NCBI GenBank assembly: GCA_943737045.1
Contig: CALSFV010000240.1
Coordinates: 248,001-312,000 of the forward strand
DNA length: 64,000 nt
Reading direction: 5' to 3'
Origin: Parapristionchus giblindavisi
Taxonomy: Eukaryota > Nematoda > Chromadorea > Rhabditida > Diplogasteridae
A model generated the notes under the pieces. That model was not told the DNA's origin and made no database searches. It saw only the letters and a list, made by a program, of their open reading frames with translations. This document shows, in pieces, positions 9,835 through 19,700 of this stretch. The translations under genes were made by a program, and so were the position numbers. How positions within the stretch are numbered: position 1 is the first letter of the stretch; the number at the start of each line of letters is the position of its first letter.

Positions 9835-12581
9835 TCAGTCGCGGAGCTTAGCCATCATGTCCTTCACGATCTGCGAGTCCACAGGTGCATCCGTGAAGAT
9901 GGTGCCTACGAAAGCACGAGAGCCCCAGGTGGCGTGCATCAGAACCTGAATATTTAATGATTTATTGATTTCAAAAAAATATTGATCAAGCAACGAGCAA
10001 AGTAGTTTCTGATTTCGAAGCACCGTGACACTTACCTGATCGCCTTCTATTATCATACCGACATAAACAGACACGAAAAAACAATACCACCAACTACAGT
10101 AATCATTGCAAAATCAATCGATACCTTGCAGCATCCGAGGTCTTCGATACGGAAGCCCATCTTACGGTAGGCGTCGTCGGTCTCGAAGAGGGAAGTGTTG
10201 GTGAAGCGGCCGAGGTATGGTCTGCCTGCAAGTATCGATCGGGGTTACGGTAAGGAAAAAACAATCAATAACATCTACGTGAAAGATTACTGTAAGCATT
10301 ATAATCTGATTTAAAAAAAAACAAAATAACATCTACGTGAAGGATTACTGTAAGCACCATAACCTGATGAAAAAATAACAACAAATATACCACATGCTTC
10401 TTCAATATCCATAGAACAACAGTAAAGATTAAAGAAATACCTACCGGATGAGGGATCGATAAAGTCGGCCCAGTGACCGCAACGCTGGAGCGTGGCGCAG
10501 ATCGATGTGGCGGCAGAGATGAACTGCAATACCGTAAACCATAGGTCGAAAAGTATGTTACAAAGTACCAAGTCTGACCGCATTTTGAGCCAAAATTTCA
10601 CAAAAAATCGAAAAACCTGACCGCATTTTGAGCCAAATTTGCCAAAATTCGAAAAACCTGACCGCATTTTGAAATCCGATTACCTAGCTATTCGACCTAT
10701 GCCGTAAACAATTTATTGATTGAACTTCAACAATAAATAAATATTGTAGTATTTCATAGAACTGCACGTAATTTCTTGTTTGCTTAGTTTGAGAAATGAT
10801 TGCTACACATCATCGGGTTAAAAAAATCAATATCTACACTTACTGTATCAAATTTCCCCCAATCAGGGAGCGCGCTAAATTCAAAACAGAAACTTACAGA
10901 TGCAGTCAGCTTGTCTCTCTCCGTCTCCATCTCGGGATTCCACGCTTTCTGCAAGAACCAATCGATATTTTTAAAGTGGGCGTGGTTTAAAAGTAGGAGG
11001 AGCCTAAATACCTGATCACACTCGGATTGTTGGGAAAGGTTGAGTACGGTAACTGACGAGTGATTGATGCCCATGCCGGGGAACAGACGGTCTAGGTCTA
11101 TAATGGAGAAATCGATGCAACTTTCACTCAAGAGAGAGGCGGCAAATTTGAATTTTTAATATTTCGCTACCGTACCTCTCTGCATGAGCTTGGGGCATGG
11201 CTGGGCGATCATCTCAACGGCGAGATCGGATGGGGCGAATTCCTGAATTTCATAATCCATTAATCAATAGTTTTTAACACATTTATTCAAGAGGGAACTC
11301 TGATGTGCATGGCTCTCTCTTCATCCTAACTAATTAATCAATAATATCATTGAATTAATGCTACTCAGTTCGTGTTTCTCCGTGGTAAGCATCCAATATC
11401 ATGGGCTGACACGGGCTCAATCTATTTTCCCATGTACAGGTAAGAGCCAAAAGTTAATAATAAACAACAACAATAAACAATAAACAATAATAATAATAAT
11501 AATAATTTTTTAAATTAAAACACAATAACTCAATAAACGCACAGCCAGATATGCGTCCTGGGCCTCCTTTGGACTGTTCATGACCATGGGACGAGCAGTG
11601 AGATCGGACAGCGAGTATGAGGGCAGATCCGTTTGGGGCTCGGTTTGCTTCAAAAGATACCGTAATTAAAAGGCTACTGTATCTCGGGAAAAAAGTCAGT
11701 TTGTGATTGGAGAATAGGTACACACCGTACGCTGGGTCTGCTTGGCATGGGTCATGGCGGAGGTGACATCGCCGGGCAGAGGGAAGGCTTCGCTGGGTCC
11801 AAGAAGGGCATTCTGGCGATCCTCTGAACGAATATAACAATTAATTGTATATTATTTACATAAATGGGCGCCGGGGTGCCCCCCCTTGTAAAAATATGGC
11901 TTTTCGAAGGATGTGTGTAATACCCGTGAAAAATTAAACATTTATCGTTTGCATGCCCCATGTAGAATCGTGCTCCATGTACGATTATTTACTAATACCT
12001 AATGCTATAAGCATATTTGCATGAATACTATGATCTAATTATATTTTAATTACTTTAAGTAAACGGCAAGTGAAAGAAAAACTAGTGTGATGGGTAAACT
12101 AGTGTGATGGGTGATGTGAGCAGAATGAGGGAAACCACCATTGAACAGAGAACCGCACAACAGGTTCCACCAGTCAGACAATGATCAAGCCATCGATGTT
12201 CGAACACGTGACACTCCGCACTCTTGGCTGACATACCGCGCTATTTGTTGTAAAAGCGCACAAACGACAACTCATTACGTGCAGTCTCTCAGTTATCATA
12301 CTCTCTCGATTGTCTGGCTGCTAAACATTGTAATTCAAAGATTACTTTGCATTAGGTATTAGTGAGATCTACTGGAGCAAAAACACATCAGCGACAAGAA
12401 AAGGGTAACAAAAATACACATTTTTTCTGCACCAAGTGATGAGATAAGGCGAAATATGTAGACATTTACCGCTGTTTCTAGAGACGAAGATGACATGGGG
12501 TTGTCTGGAGGCGATCTCTGTGGAGAAGCATCGCAGACGCTCCACGAAGACACGAGATGGACGAAGGATCACTTGGCGCAT
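9835..12581 (-). CDS. MMADHC: MMADHC (cblD) homolog, intracellular vitamin B12 trafficking
   Basis: In animals MMADHC takes cobalamin from MMACHC and directs it to cytosolic methionine synthase or mitochondrial methylmalonyl-CoA mutase. Nine phase-consistent exons (12581-12470, 11823-11726, 11647-11543, 11242-11176, 11097-11012, 10948-10898, 10523-10445, 10225-10125, 9945-9835) give 269 aa; human MMADHC has 296. Family motifs are clear in the C-terminal half: [12 protein letters not shown], then [21 protein letters not shown], and a final [20 protein letters not shown]. Upstream, [14 protein letters not shown] matches the conserved LPG segment. The N-terminus ([20 protein letters not shown]) is rich in Arg and Ser and lacks acidic residues, as in a mitochondrial presequence. 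A family A MITE lies in an intron (10540-10701). The start is the first in-frame ATG before this presequence. Confidence 0.95.
10540..10701. mobile_element. hAT-like MITE, family A copy 4, in an MMADHC intron
   Basis: CATAGGTCGAAAAGTATGTT...CTATTCGACCTATG with a perfect 8-bp target duplication CCGTAAAC (10532-10539 and 10702-10709). It is inserted about 17 bp upstream (in gene direction) of the splice acceptor of the exon at 10523-10445, without touching coding sequence. Confidence 0.94.
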
Positions 12582-12589
12582 GCTTAAAA

Positions 12590-12712
12590 AGGTTTACAGC
12601 TAAAAGGTACAGCTAATTTTGCTGTCCGCTCTGGCAACGCTCTCTGGTAGACAAAGAAAGTGAGAGAGCATCGCCAGAGCTGGGAATTTCAAAATAGCTA
12701 TTTAAAGCGAAG
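12590..12712. mobile_element. Palindromic MITE family C (core GCTCTGGCAACGCTCTCT)
   Basis: Arms TAATTTTGCTGTCCGCTCTG and CCAGAGCTGGGAATTTCAAA face each other around GTAGACAAAGAAAGTGAGAG. Other copies or parts lie near 19987-20093, 20219-20283, 21885-21990, 23427-23550, 24789-24898, 27346-27470, 31598-31706, 33651-33722, and as half-elements at 8953-8990 and 50937-51010. Consensus ends are AAAGGCACACCCCGAGCTAA. Confidence 0.8.
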
Positions 12713-13870
12713 AAACTTCGGTTGATGATCTCTTCAGCACGCAACGCACTCTGATTGTTAAAGAACAACGAAACGTATGTACAATGAAGAAACAGTGGCT
12801 ATTATTCCTTAGAGATCGATTACAAAAAGAACTTTGTAAGCAAGACGAGACGGTCGATTAGAGTAAGTAAAGATGAAATGAAATGAGATCACATGAAAAT
12901 ATAGTTATGAAACGATCTAAAGAAAGGAATGGATGATAATTTAAAAACGATTGGCCGTTATACTTCCGATAACATGAATGGTAGAAAAGAACATAGAGGG
13001 AGGAGAGCTACTCAAATGATCAATGAGAGGTATGACAGGGGTCAGGATGTGTACTTGAACGAGAGAACTTTATGCTCACATGATTTTCAGCACGTTTGAA
13101 CAGCAAAAGAACGTGATACTTCATTAAACGAATAAATAAAAATTCAAGATTTTTCTTTATAATAGTATGTTCCATTTGGAACATGGACATCGAGGAACCA
13201 ATGAAGCTAGAATAGAGTAAGAAGCGGAGCAATTGTTTCGTTGTCTGAGAAAACGTGAGAAAAGGGACGGAGCGAGGGAAAAACCGCGAAAGAATTGGTC
13301 GAATTCTGAGTAGAAAACCGCAACGCAGATGTTTCACGCGCAGCGTGTTCGGGATCATCAGGGCAACCTAAGTGCGCTCAGTCATGGTCTGATCTATTTT
13401 TTAATATTTGTTTTACATTTTTCGTTACTTTGTTCATTTTTTACAACTGTTGTGTGAATATTTGAGATTCAAATATTGTTGTGATATCTCATTCTTCCTC
13501 ACCATTACTTCTCGGAAAGTTCGACCCTGTTGACTTCGCCGATGACTTTTCATGATCTACCCCTCTCGCTCTCGGTATTCCTTGTTCTTCACTCATTGTC
13601 CTAATGTACTATTGATTTCTCCCCCCGCTATTCAACTCTTGTCTATTCCTATCTGTCCGTTTTCTATCTGTCTTCGACTCTCTACTCTCTCTCACTTCCC
13701 CCCGCTCTAATCTTGTGTTGTCTTCTCGCATATGTTCCGTAGTCAATAGACGAATCGCCTCTGGTGCTATTTTCGTGTTCCGCTCTCCTGTCGCCCTGGT
13801 CACCTTTTCCTAATCGCTCTAATCACATCAATTTAGCACTAGGCGACGTTTCCCAATCGCCCGCACCACC
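12713..13870. other. Divergent intergenic region between MMADHC and the 13871 gene
   Basis: About 1.2 kb holding no recognisable gene beyond the family C MITE at its left end. It separates two divergent starts, so promoters for both should lie here. The open frame at 13020-13358 (-) has no splice partners or recognisable motif. Confidence 0.4.
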
Positions 13871-16000
13871 ATGGCGGACTTGGTGCAGAACTATTACTAC
13901 GTCAACATCCTCACCGTAATAGGCGTAGCCGTTCTCACGCACAAGTACTTTCTTATTCTTATTGTTTATTTCATCTGAACAAGTTCAAGAGCCAAATCAT
14001 TGTACCGGTTGTATTGATTGGAAGATATTGATTGATTGATCTATGATTCGCCTAGGTTCATCCCCTACTCCATCATCGGTATGTGCTTCGCATGGAAGAT
14101 GACGCATGGATCGATAATCGATGAAGATGACGAAGAGGCTCCAGCAAACGCGCAACCATCACCCGCCCAGACTCCTCCACCACGAGGTCATGTTCCACCG
14201 GAGAGGTACGGTAGGAGATTTGTTAGTGGTCGTATTACTGTATGCCGTTAGGTAAATCTGTAGATTATTCAAACAATTGATATTTTAAAGTACAGTATGC
14301 TAAATACTCGCTTTGAGACCTCCTGGCGGCAGACGCAATCATGGACGTCGTGGACATAATCCCGGCTCTCCTCCTGGCCGTGGAAGGGCTGAGGAGGAGC
14401 GCTACGAGGAGATCTTCAACTACTATCGCATCTTGGCGCGATTCGCCTGCCAGGTATACTGTAAATATAGATATTCCACAAGCCTTCGTTGTAATAATAG
14501 CCTTCAATTACGGTTTTTTTGGTAAATGTGACTTACCAACCATATTCCGTTCATGACCTACCGTACTCCCCTTTACCATAATCTGTTCATGACCTACCGT
14601 ACTCCCCTTTACCATAATCCGTTCCAGGTCTCTGTTGCTGCGCTCTACCTGAAGCACTCATACGACATCGTCACCGCCCTGCACACTGATCGCATCCAGT
14701 GAGTGACAACAACGCATACCTGAGTGCACTCCACAGGGCTTTCCAGCAAATGAAGAGCGGTCATCGACAATTTGGCACACCGCCAAAACATTAAAAAATG
14801 ATGATTACGAAATGGTTCTACCTATTTCTCTGCCACACCATGACCGCTCTCAAAACTCTGTGTCCTCTTTTCCTTTGACTTTAGAATGGCACATTAACCT
14901 TCGATTTCAGAAAGAGCGATGAAGTCTGGTGTGTGACCGGTATGCACCTAGCAGCAATGTTCCTCCCGCCTCTTGCAACCTTCTTCAGTAAGTTGTCGTC
15001 ATAGGTCGAATAGCAAGGATATCGGTTTTCTAAATGCGGTCAGCTTTTTCTATTTTTGGCAAATTTGGCTAAAAATGCGGCTAGGCTTTTCGATTTTTGT
15101 GAAATTTTGGCTCAAAATTCGGTCAGGTTCTTCGATTTTTGAAATATCGAAATGCGGTCAGGCTTGGTACTTTGTAACATGCTTTTCGACCTATGATTGT
15201 GGTGCCTTACTGTTTTGTAAGAATGCGACGTTTCACAATACCTTCAGTCAGCTATAGCAACTGTCCTACGGTAACTCTAAACACCATGCGGCCGGTTAAC
15301 ATCAAATTGGTTCAGCTTTGGCTAGATTAGAGCGAAGTTTATGTATTGTAACCTACCGTATCTCATGCTTGTGTAATTATCTTACAGTAATCCTCTTTTC
15401 AGCTCTGAAGTTCGCGTACATGATATTCGAGGAACTCGCTGACATCTTCAACTGGACCTACCTGATCACCGACCCAATCCTACTCACACTCATTGGTGAG
15501 CTTCCGTATACCGTGGTGTAGTGGTTAGGAAACGTCGTCCATGATCATTTTTCGTTTGCCCTGATATTTGGCAAACGTCGAATATGATTGAGTTACCGTA
15601 CACCTTGTTGTAGTAGTGAGGAAAGCTCAAATGAATTTACGTATACCGTGGTGTGGTATTTGGGAAACATCGATTATGACTTCTCTTCTTCAGGCATGAG
15701 AACGTACGCATTCATCGAGTCCGAGATTTACGCTGGATACGTGTAAGTTTGTTTGATCTTTGAGCTTTTGGTAGTAGTTTCCTGATTGGTCGTTGAATTT
15801 TGACAACTAACTGTTGTCTTTAATCTTTGGACTTTGTACTGTAGTCTTGTAACTGTAGTTTGACCTTTGGCCTAACTGTCTCTTGATCTTTGATCTTTTG
15901 CAGTCCGTATCTTCGTCCTGAATGCGCCGACTGGATGAACATCGTGCCTGCTCCATTCTTCAGAGACGGTGGTCTCATCCAAGCCATCTATCTTAATTGA
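13871..16000 (+). CDS. Multi-pass membrane protein, unknown function
   Basis: Eight exons join in phase from ATG (13871, context CACCATGG) to TGA (15998-16000), giving roughly 230 aa. In order: a first hydrophobic segment (YYYVNILTVIGVAVLTHK) continuing with FIPYSIIGMCFAW; an acidic then Pro/Arg/Gly-rich hydrophilic loop (PAQTPPPRGHVPPER, then GGRRNHGRRGHNPGSPPGRG); YYRILARFACQVSVAALYLK; GMHLAAMFLPPLATFF; a stretch ending YLITDPILLTLIG; and a C-terminus ending GLIQAIYLN. Four or more membrane spans are plausible. I do not recognise the family. Introns carry a hAT-like MITE (15000-15195), a 39-bp tandem duplication (about 14549-14625) and repeated TACCGTA words. A likely polyadenylation signal AATAAAG lies near 16655. 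Confidence 0.85.
15000..15195. mobile_element. hAT-like MITE, family A copy 5
   Basis: CATAGGTCGAATAGCAAGG...TGCTTTTCGACCTATG, with the family's AATGCGGTCAGG repeats inside. The flanks GTTGTCGT and ATTGTGGT match at 6 of 8 positions, as in an older insertion. It begins 11 bp after the GTAAGT donor of the exon that ends in ATFF. Confidence 0.87.
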
Positions 16001-16018
16001 GGATTACTTTATTGATCT

Positions 16019-16165
16019 TTCACAAGTTGTAGTTTGATCACTCGTGATCGTAGTTTGATCTCGTAATTTTAGTTTGATTGCTCGTGATCGTAGTTTGTTC
16101 ATGTAATTGTAGTTTGATCACTCGTGATCGCAGTTTGATCTCTCGTAATTGTAGTTTGATTCTTA
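16019..16165. repeat. Tandem GTAGTTTGATC/CTCGTGATC repeats after the stop codon
   Basis: About six imperfect units of 20-30 bp built from TCGTGATCGTAGTTTGATC and TCTCGTAATTGTAGTTTGAT lie in the probable 3' UTR of the 13871 gene. They share the TTTGATC word that recurs across the window. Confidence 0.75.
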
Positions 16166-16768
16166 ATTTCACTGATGTCGGCTCTCTGTATTCTCTATAC
16201 CTCTTCATATCCTCTTTCTCTATTGTTTGATATATCATTGTATCCTTTCTTTCATCATATCGTCGAATCTATTGTTTTATTGTAATTTGAGCTTTCATTG
16301 ATTCATTAACTTCAACATTGTTAGTAGTAACCTTGTTATATTGTAATTGGCTGTCTTTATCCTATTACTCATCTGTGTTTATGCTTACGTTACCTAATGG
16401 CCTTGTTTATTCTGCCACTCTTGAATTGTAGTTTGATCTCTCTATCTCTCTTACTCTCACTCGTTGTTTAATCTGTTCCCTTCTGTATTTTGATCTATGT
16501 TGTCTATAATTTGACTTGTTCTTTCATAATTTCCTACGATACTCAACATCGAATCGATCTCATAATCAGAATTGAGCTTTTGTCGAATGATCTTTGATCT
16601 TTGATCTTTTGATCTTGCTTCGTTAATTGTACTGTGTATGCAACTGTTTCAAGGAATAAAGATTTTATCGATTGATAATTCTCCATTTGTCAAAACTCCC
16701 ACACCTTCCGTAAACACTTATCTTCTGGGCCTGAATTTTCGATTTTCTGGATTACCGTATGTCACAGA

Positions 16769-19700
16769 CTACAGTATACCTTGAGTGATAACGAATGAGT
16801 AGATCATGAGGAAGATGAGAAAGATCACCGGGTACATCACCTGAGATTGATCTTTGATCTTTGATCTGAAGAATATAACCTACTTTACAGAACGAATCGG
16901 TATTCCTGGCCCATTTGTGGTACTTTCTACTCTTCAAAAGAAGCAACATCGATTGGTACCGATTATTGTCCAACTCCGCATTCGATTCTCGCTTCTGAAA
17001 ATCTATATTCCAAAGTATTCAATATCAATCAATTTCAATGAACTACAGTATCCACTATCGAATTAACCTATTGTACTAACCGCTTATAACACAAATATTT
17101 TCGTTATTATGATTTGTCATAATCAATTTCGATTAAACAACAATACAACATATCATTGTGGCCTAAAATTCATGGGACACTTTTTCATTTTTTAATAACT
17201 TATGATCCAGGAAAGGATTTAGGAGCTTTAAAGAAGGGGACCCACGAGATTTGGAGTGCACTATTGGCAAGAAGAACGTGGGACATAGGAAGTGGCATTA
17301 TGTTCTCTATTAGATATAAGCGAATGGGTGCGTAAAGCGTGTAGCTCAATGGTTAGTAGCCAGCGCTTGTAACCGCACCACGCGGGTTCGATTCCCGTTT
17401 GCAATTTTCAATGTATTCATCCTTCAAATTCGAAAACTCGCGCCTTTCCCTGGGGGATCAATGAACTTTATGCTCGGATTACGACATTCCTGTGCACCTA
17501 AAATTTTAGAGAAAATTGTTTTTGCATACAGGGAGATGTGATCTATAGTTCTGCCTGGCCAGTTTAGTCACGAAAAAACTCGTGGGTCCCCTTCTTTAAG
17601 AATCAGATATTTCATCAAAAGAGGTGCAGGGACGTGAGATGTGTTAGAGAGAGAAAGCACAAGTTTTTTTAAAAGCGTACGCGTTCTAACCAAGATGACC
17701 ACAGAAGAACATTTACTGTGGCTCTGAGAGGAATCAGAGCTAAACCAAAATAAGGGAAATATATATGACACATTGCAAAACTGTCTGCGGAGGAACCATA
17801 ATTTTCGAAGCCCTCCCCACTGAACAGTAGGAGTCTCAAAATTAGATAAAATTGTTTTTCATGCCCTGAGGGCGAATCAAGAGGCAAATTTTCGACTACC
17901 ATAATTTGTGGTCAAACATCACTCGCCACTAGCATCTTTTTCGCTCTTAGAACGAGTCGTTAGCACAACTAGAAGCAGAGTTTTAAATTTTGGGGATCAA
18001 ATTTGCAAACACGATACATCTTGAGGTCAGAGTCCGTTGAAGTCGTAGTCATTCCGAAATTACTGACTATGCAGCCCTAGCGGGTGTCTCCACTCTCACT
18101 ATATTTCAGCAGAACAGGACTTTTCACTAAAGAAGTATATATTTTTCAAAAAAAGTGTACTTCGGTAGCGTCATCACTACGCAACAGTAAACTAATTTAA
18201 TTACAGCAACACATCATGGTTGTATCCCTTGATAAATTCTGTACATTGACTCATAATATCAACTTGATTGCTTTCCTGGATCAAAAGTTATTAAAAAAAA
18301 GAAAAAAAAAGTATGACTTTTAGGCCACACTGTATACTACCGTAACCCACCGCCGCTCTACTTCGATGTTCCAACGAAATGACGATCAGTGCTTGTACCA
18401 TAGTGAGAAACACGAAGACTGACGTGAATCCGAACCAGTAGTCGATCGCCTTAATTATTGATTTCATAGATTTATCGATTTGATCTTTATTGATTATTGA
18501 TTTTTATAGATTTATTTACTTGATGTAAGCTGATCATGCTCACAACTAGTTTTCAACGTTTTGCTTTTTCAAAATCGAAAAACATGAAAATCAATCGATA
18601 CCTTGATATACGAAACCTTCGGTAGTGCCTCTTTAGCGGAACTGTTTTCTGCACTGAGGGTGAGAAACACAGTCAACGAAACGAAGATGCGTCCTGAAGA
18701 GCATGGATGAAGGATCAAAGATCAAGCTACAAAGATCAAAGATCAAACCTTCCACGAACTCTTCTGGTAGCCACACACTGATCCACGAGAAGACAACACA
18801 GATCGCTGTGGGGATGTAGGTCTACAAGGATCAGAGATCAAACTACAAAGCACGAGATCAAACTGCAAAGTATGTAGACTACAAAGATCAAAGATCAGAC
18901 CTGAGCGAGATGAAATCGGACATGTCTGTCTAGTTGGAATAGCGCCTCGATACATGAATAATTACCTTGAATGATTCATCTATATTGACAATACTATATT
19001 ATTATTAATATTGTGAGCATATAAAAATCACTTGTTTTATTTGTACGGAGCGTCCGCAATGACAAGTTCCTATTTTGCATATTTCAGAAACTATGCCGAT
19101 TTCTTTCAATATCAAAACAGCGCTGTGAAGGTCAGAACGGTTAGGTGAGTGGAAGAGGGGGGGGGGGGATCGAGAGTTAGGCGATAGAGTGAAACTATGT
19201 AAACGGCCATTGTCTAGGTATTTACATACAGTTTGTCAGTTTCTTATGCAAGTACATTTTATGAGGCCATTTGTGTAAGAGTCGGGCAAATCTGGAGGGG
19301 GCTTGGCACAGATCAAAAATTTCGATACCCTCAAAACTTGTGCATAGGGGTTATCGACCACGCTGATGAAGATGGGCATAGTCATTTTGGCCCCTGTAGT
19401 CCCGCAACGTCCGGGTGGAATTACGGTAAATTCACCTTTTTAAGCCGATCTCGGTCCATGGTAGAGCTAGATGAATGAAAATTGGGCACCTGGTGCAGAA
19501 TTCAATGGCAATGACGGCTGTCTACTTCATTTGTTTTGAAATTTTTCCAAAAAGCTCGTAAAGTGCAACTTTTGATGGAGACGTTTGTGCCCCTGGCGAG
19601 TACCACCGTTCGAACCGGCGTGACGAGAGGATTCCAACGATGTATTTTGAGCTCATTTCTTCGTTGTACGGCTAATATTGCTTCAATATAGTGATCACGA

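Larger units (their letters stand above)
17154..18334. mobile_element. Tc1/mariner-like inverted-repeat element in the channel gene, hosting a nested element
   Basis: The left end TTGTGGCCTAAAATTCATGG and the right end (reverse complement GTGTGGCCTAAAAGTCATAC) are inverted, and both are followed inward by TTTTTAATAACTT and ATGATCCAGGAAAG or TTGATCCAGGAAAG. The right end reads CCACACTG followed by TA. About 1.2 kb in the intron before the short M3-M4 loop exon. Internal open frames are short and unrecognised. The element at 17227-17599 is nested inside. Confidence 0.75.

Noticed and set aside
13020..13358. 112-aa minus-strand frame between MMADHC and the 13871 gene
   Set aside because: No neighbouring exon in phase, no recognisable motif, and located where promoters of two divergent genes are expected.
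16019..16165. CRISPR array from repeated GTAGTTTGATC units
   Set aside because: The units are short, imperfect and continuous, with no unique spacers, and lie in a eukaryotic 3' UTR.
17338..17412. Functional tRNA-Thr
   Set aside because: The acceptor stem does not pair and the anticodon stem is poor. It lies inside a transposable element, so it is annotated as tRNA-like only.
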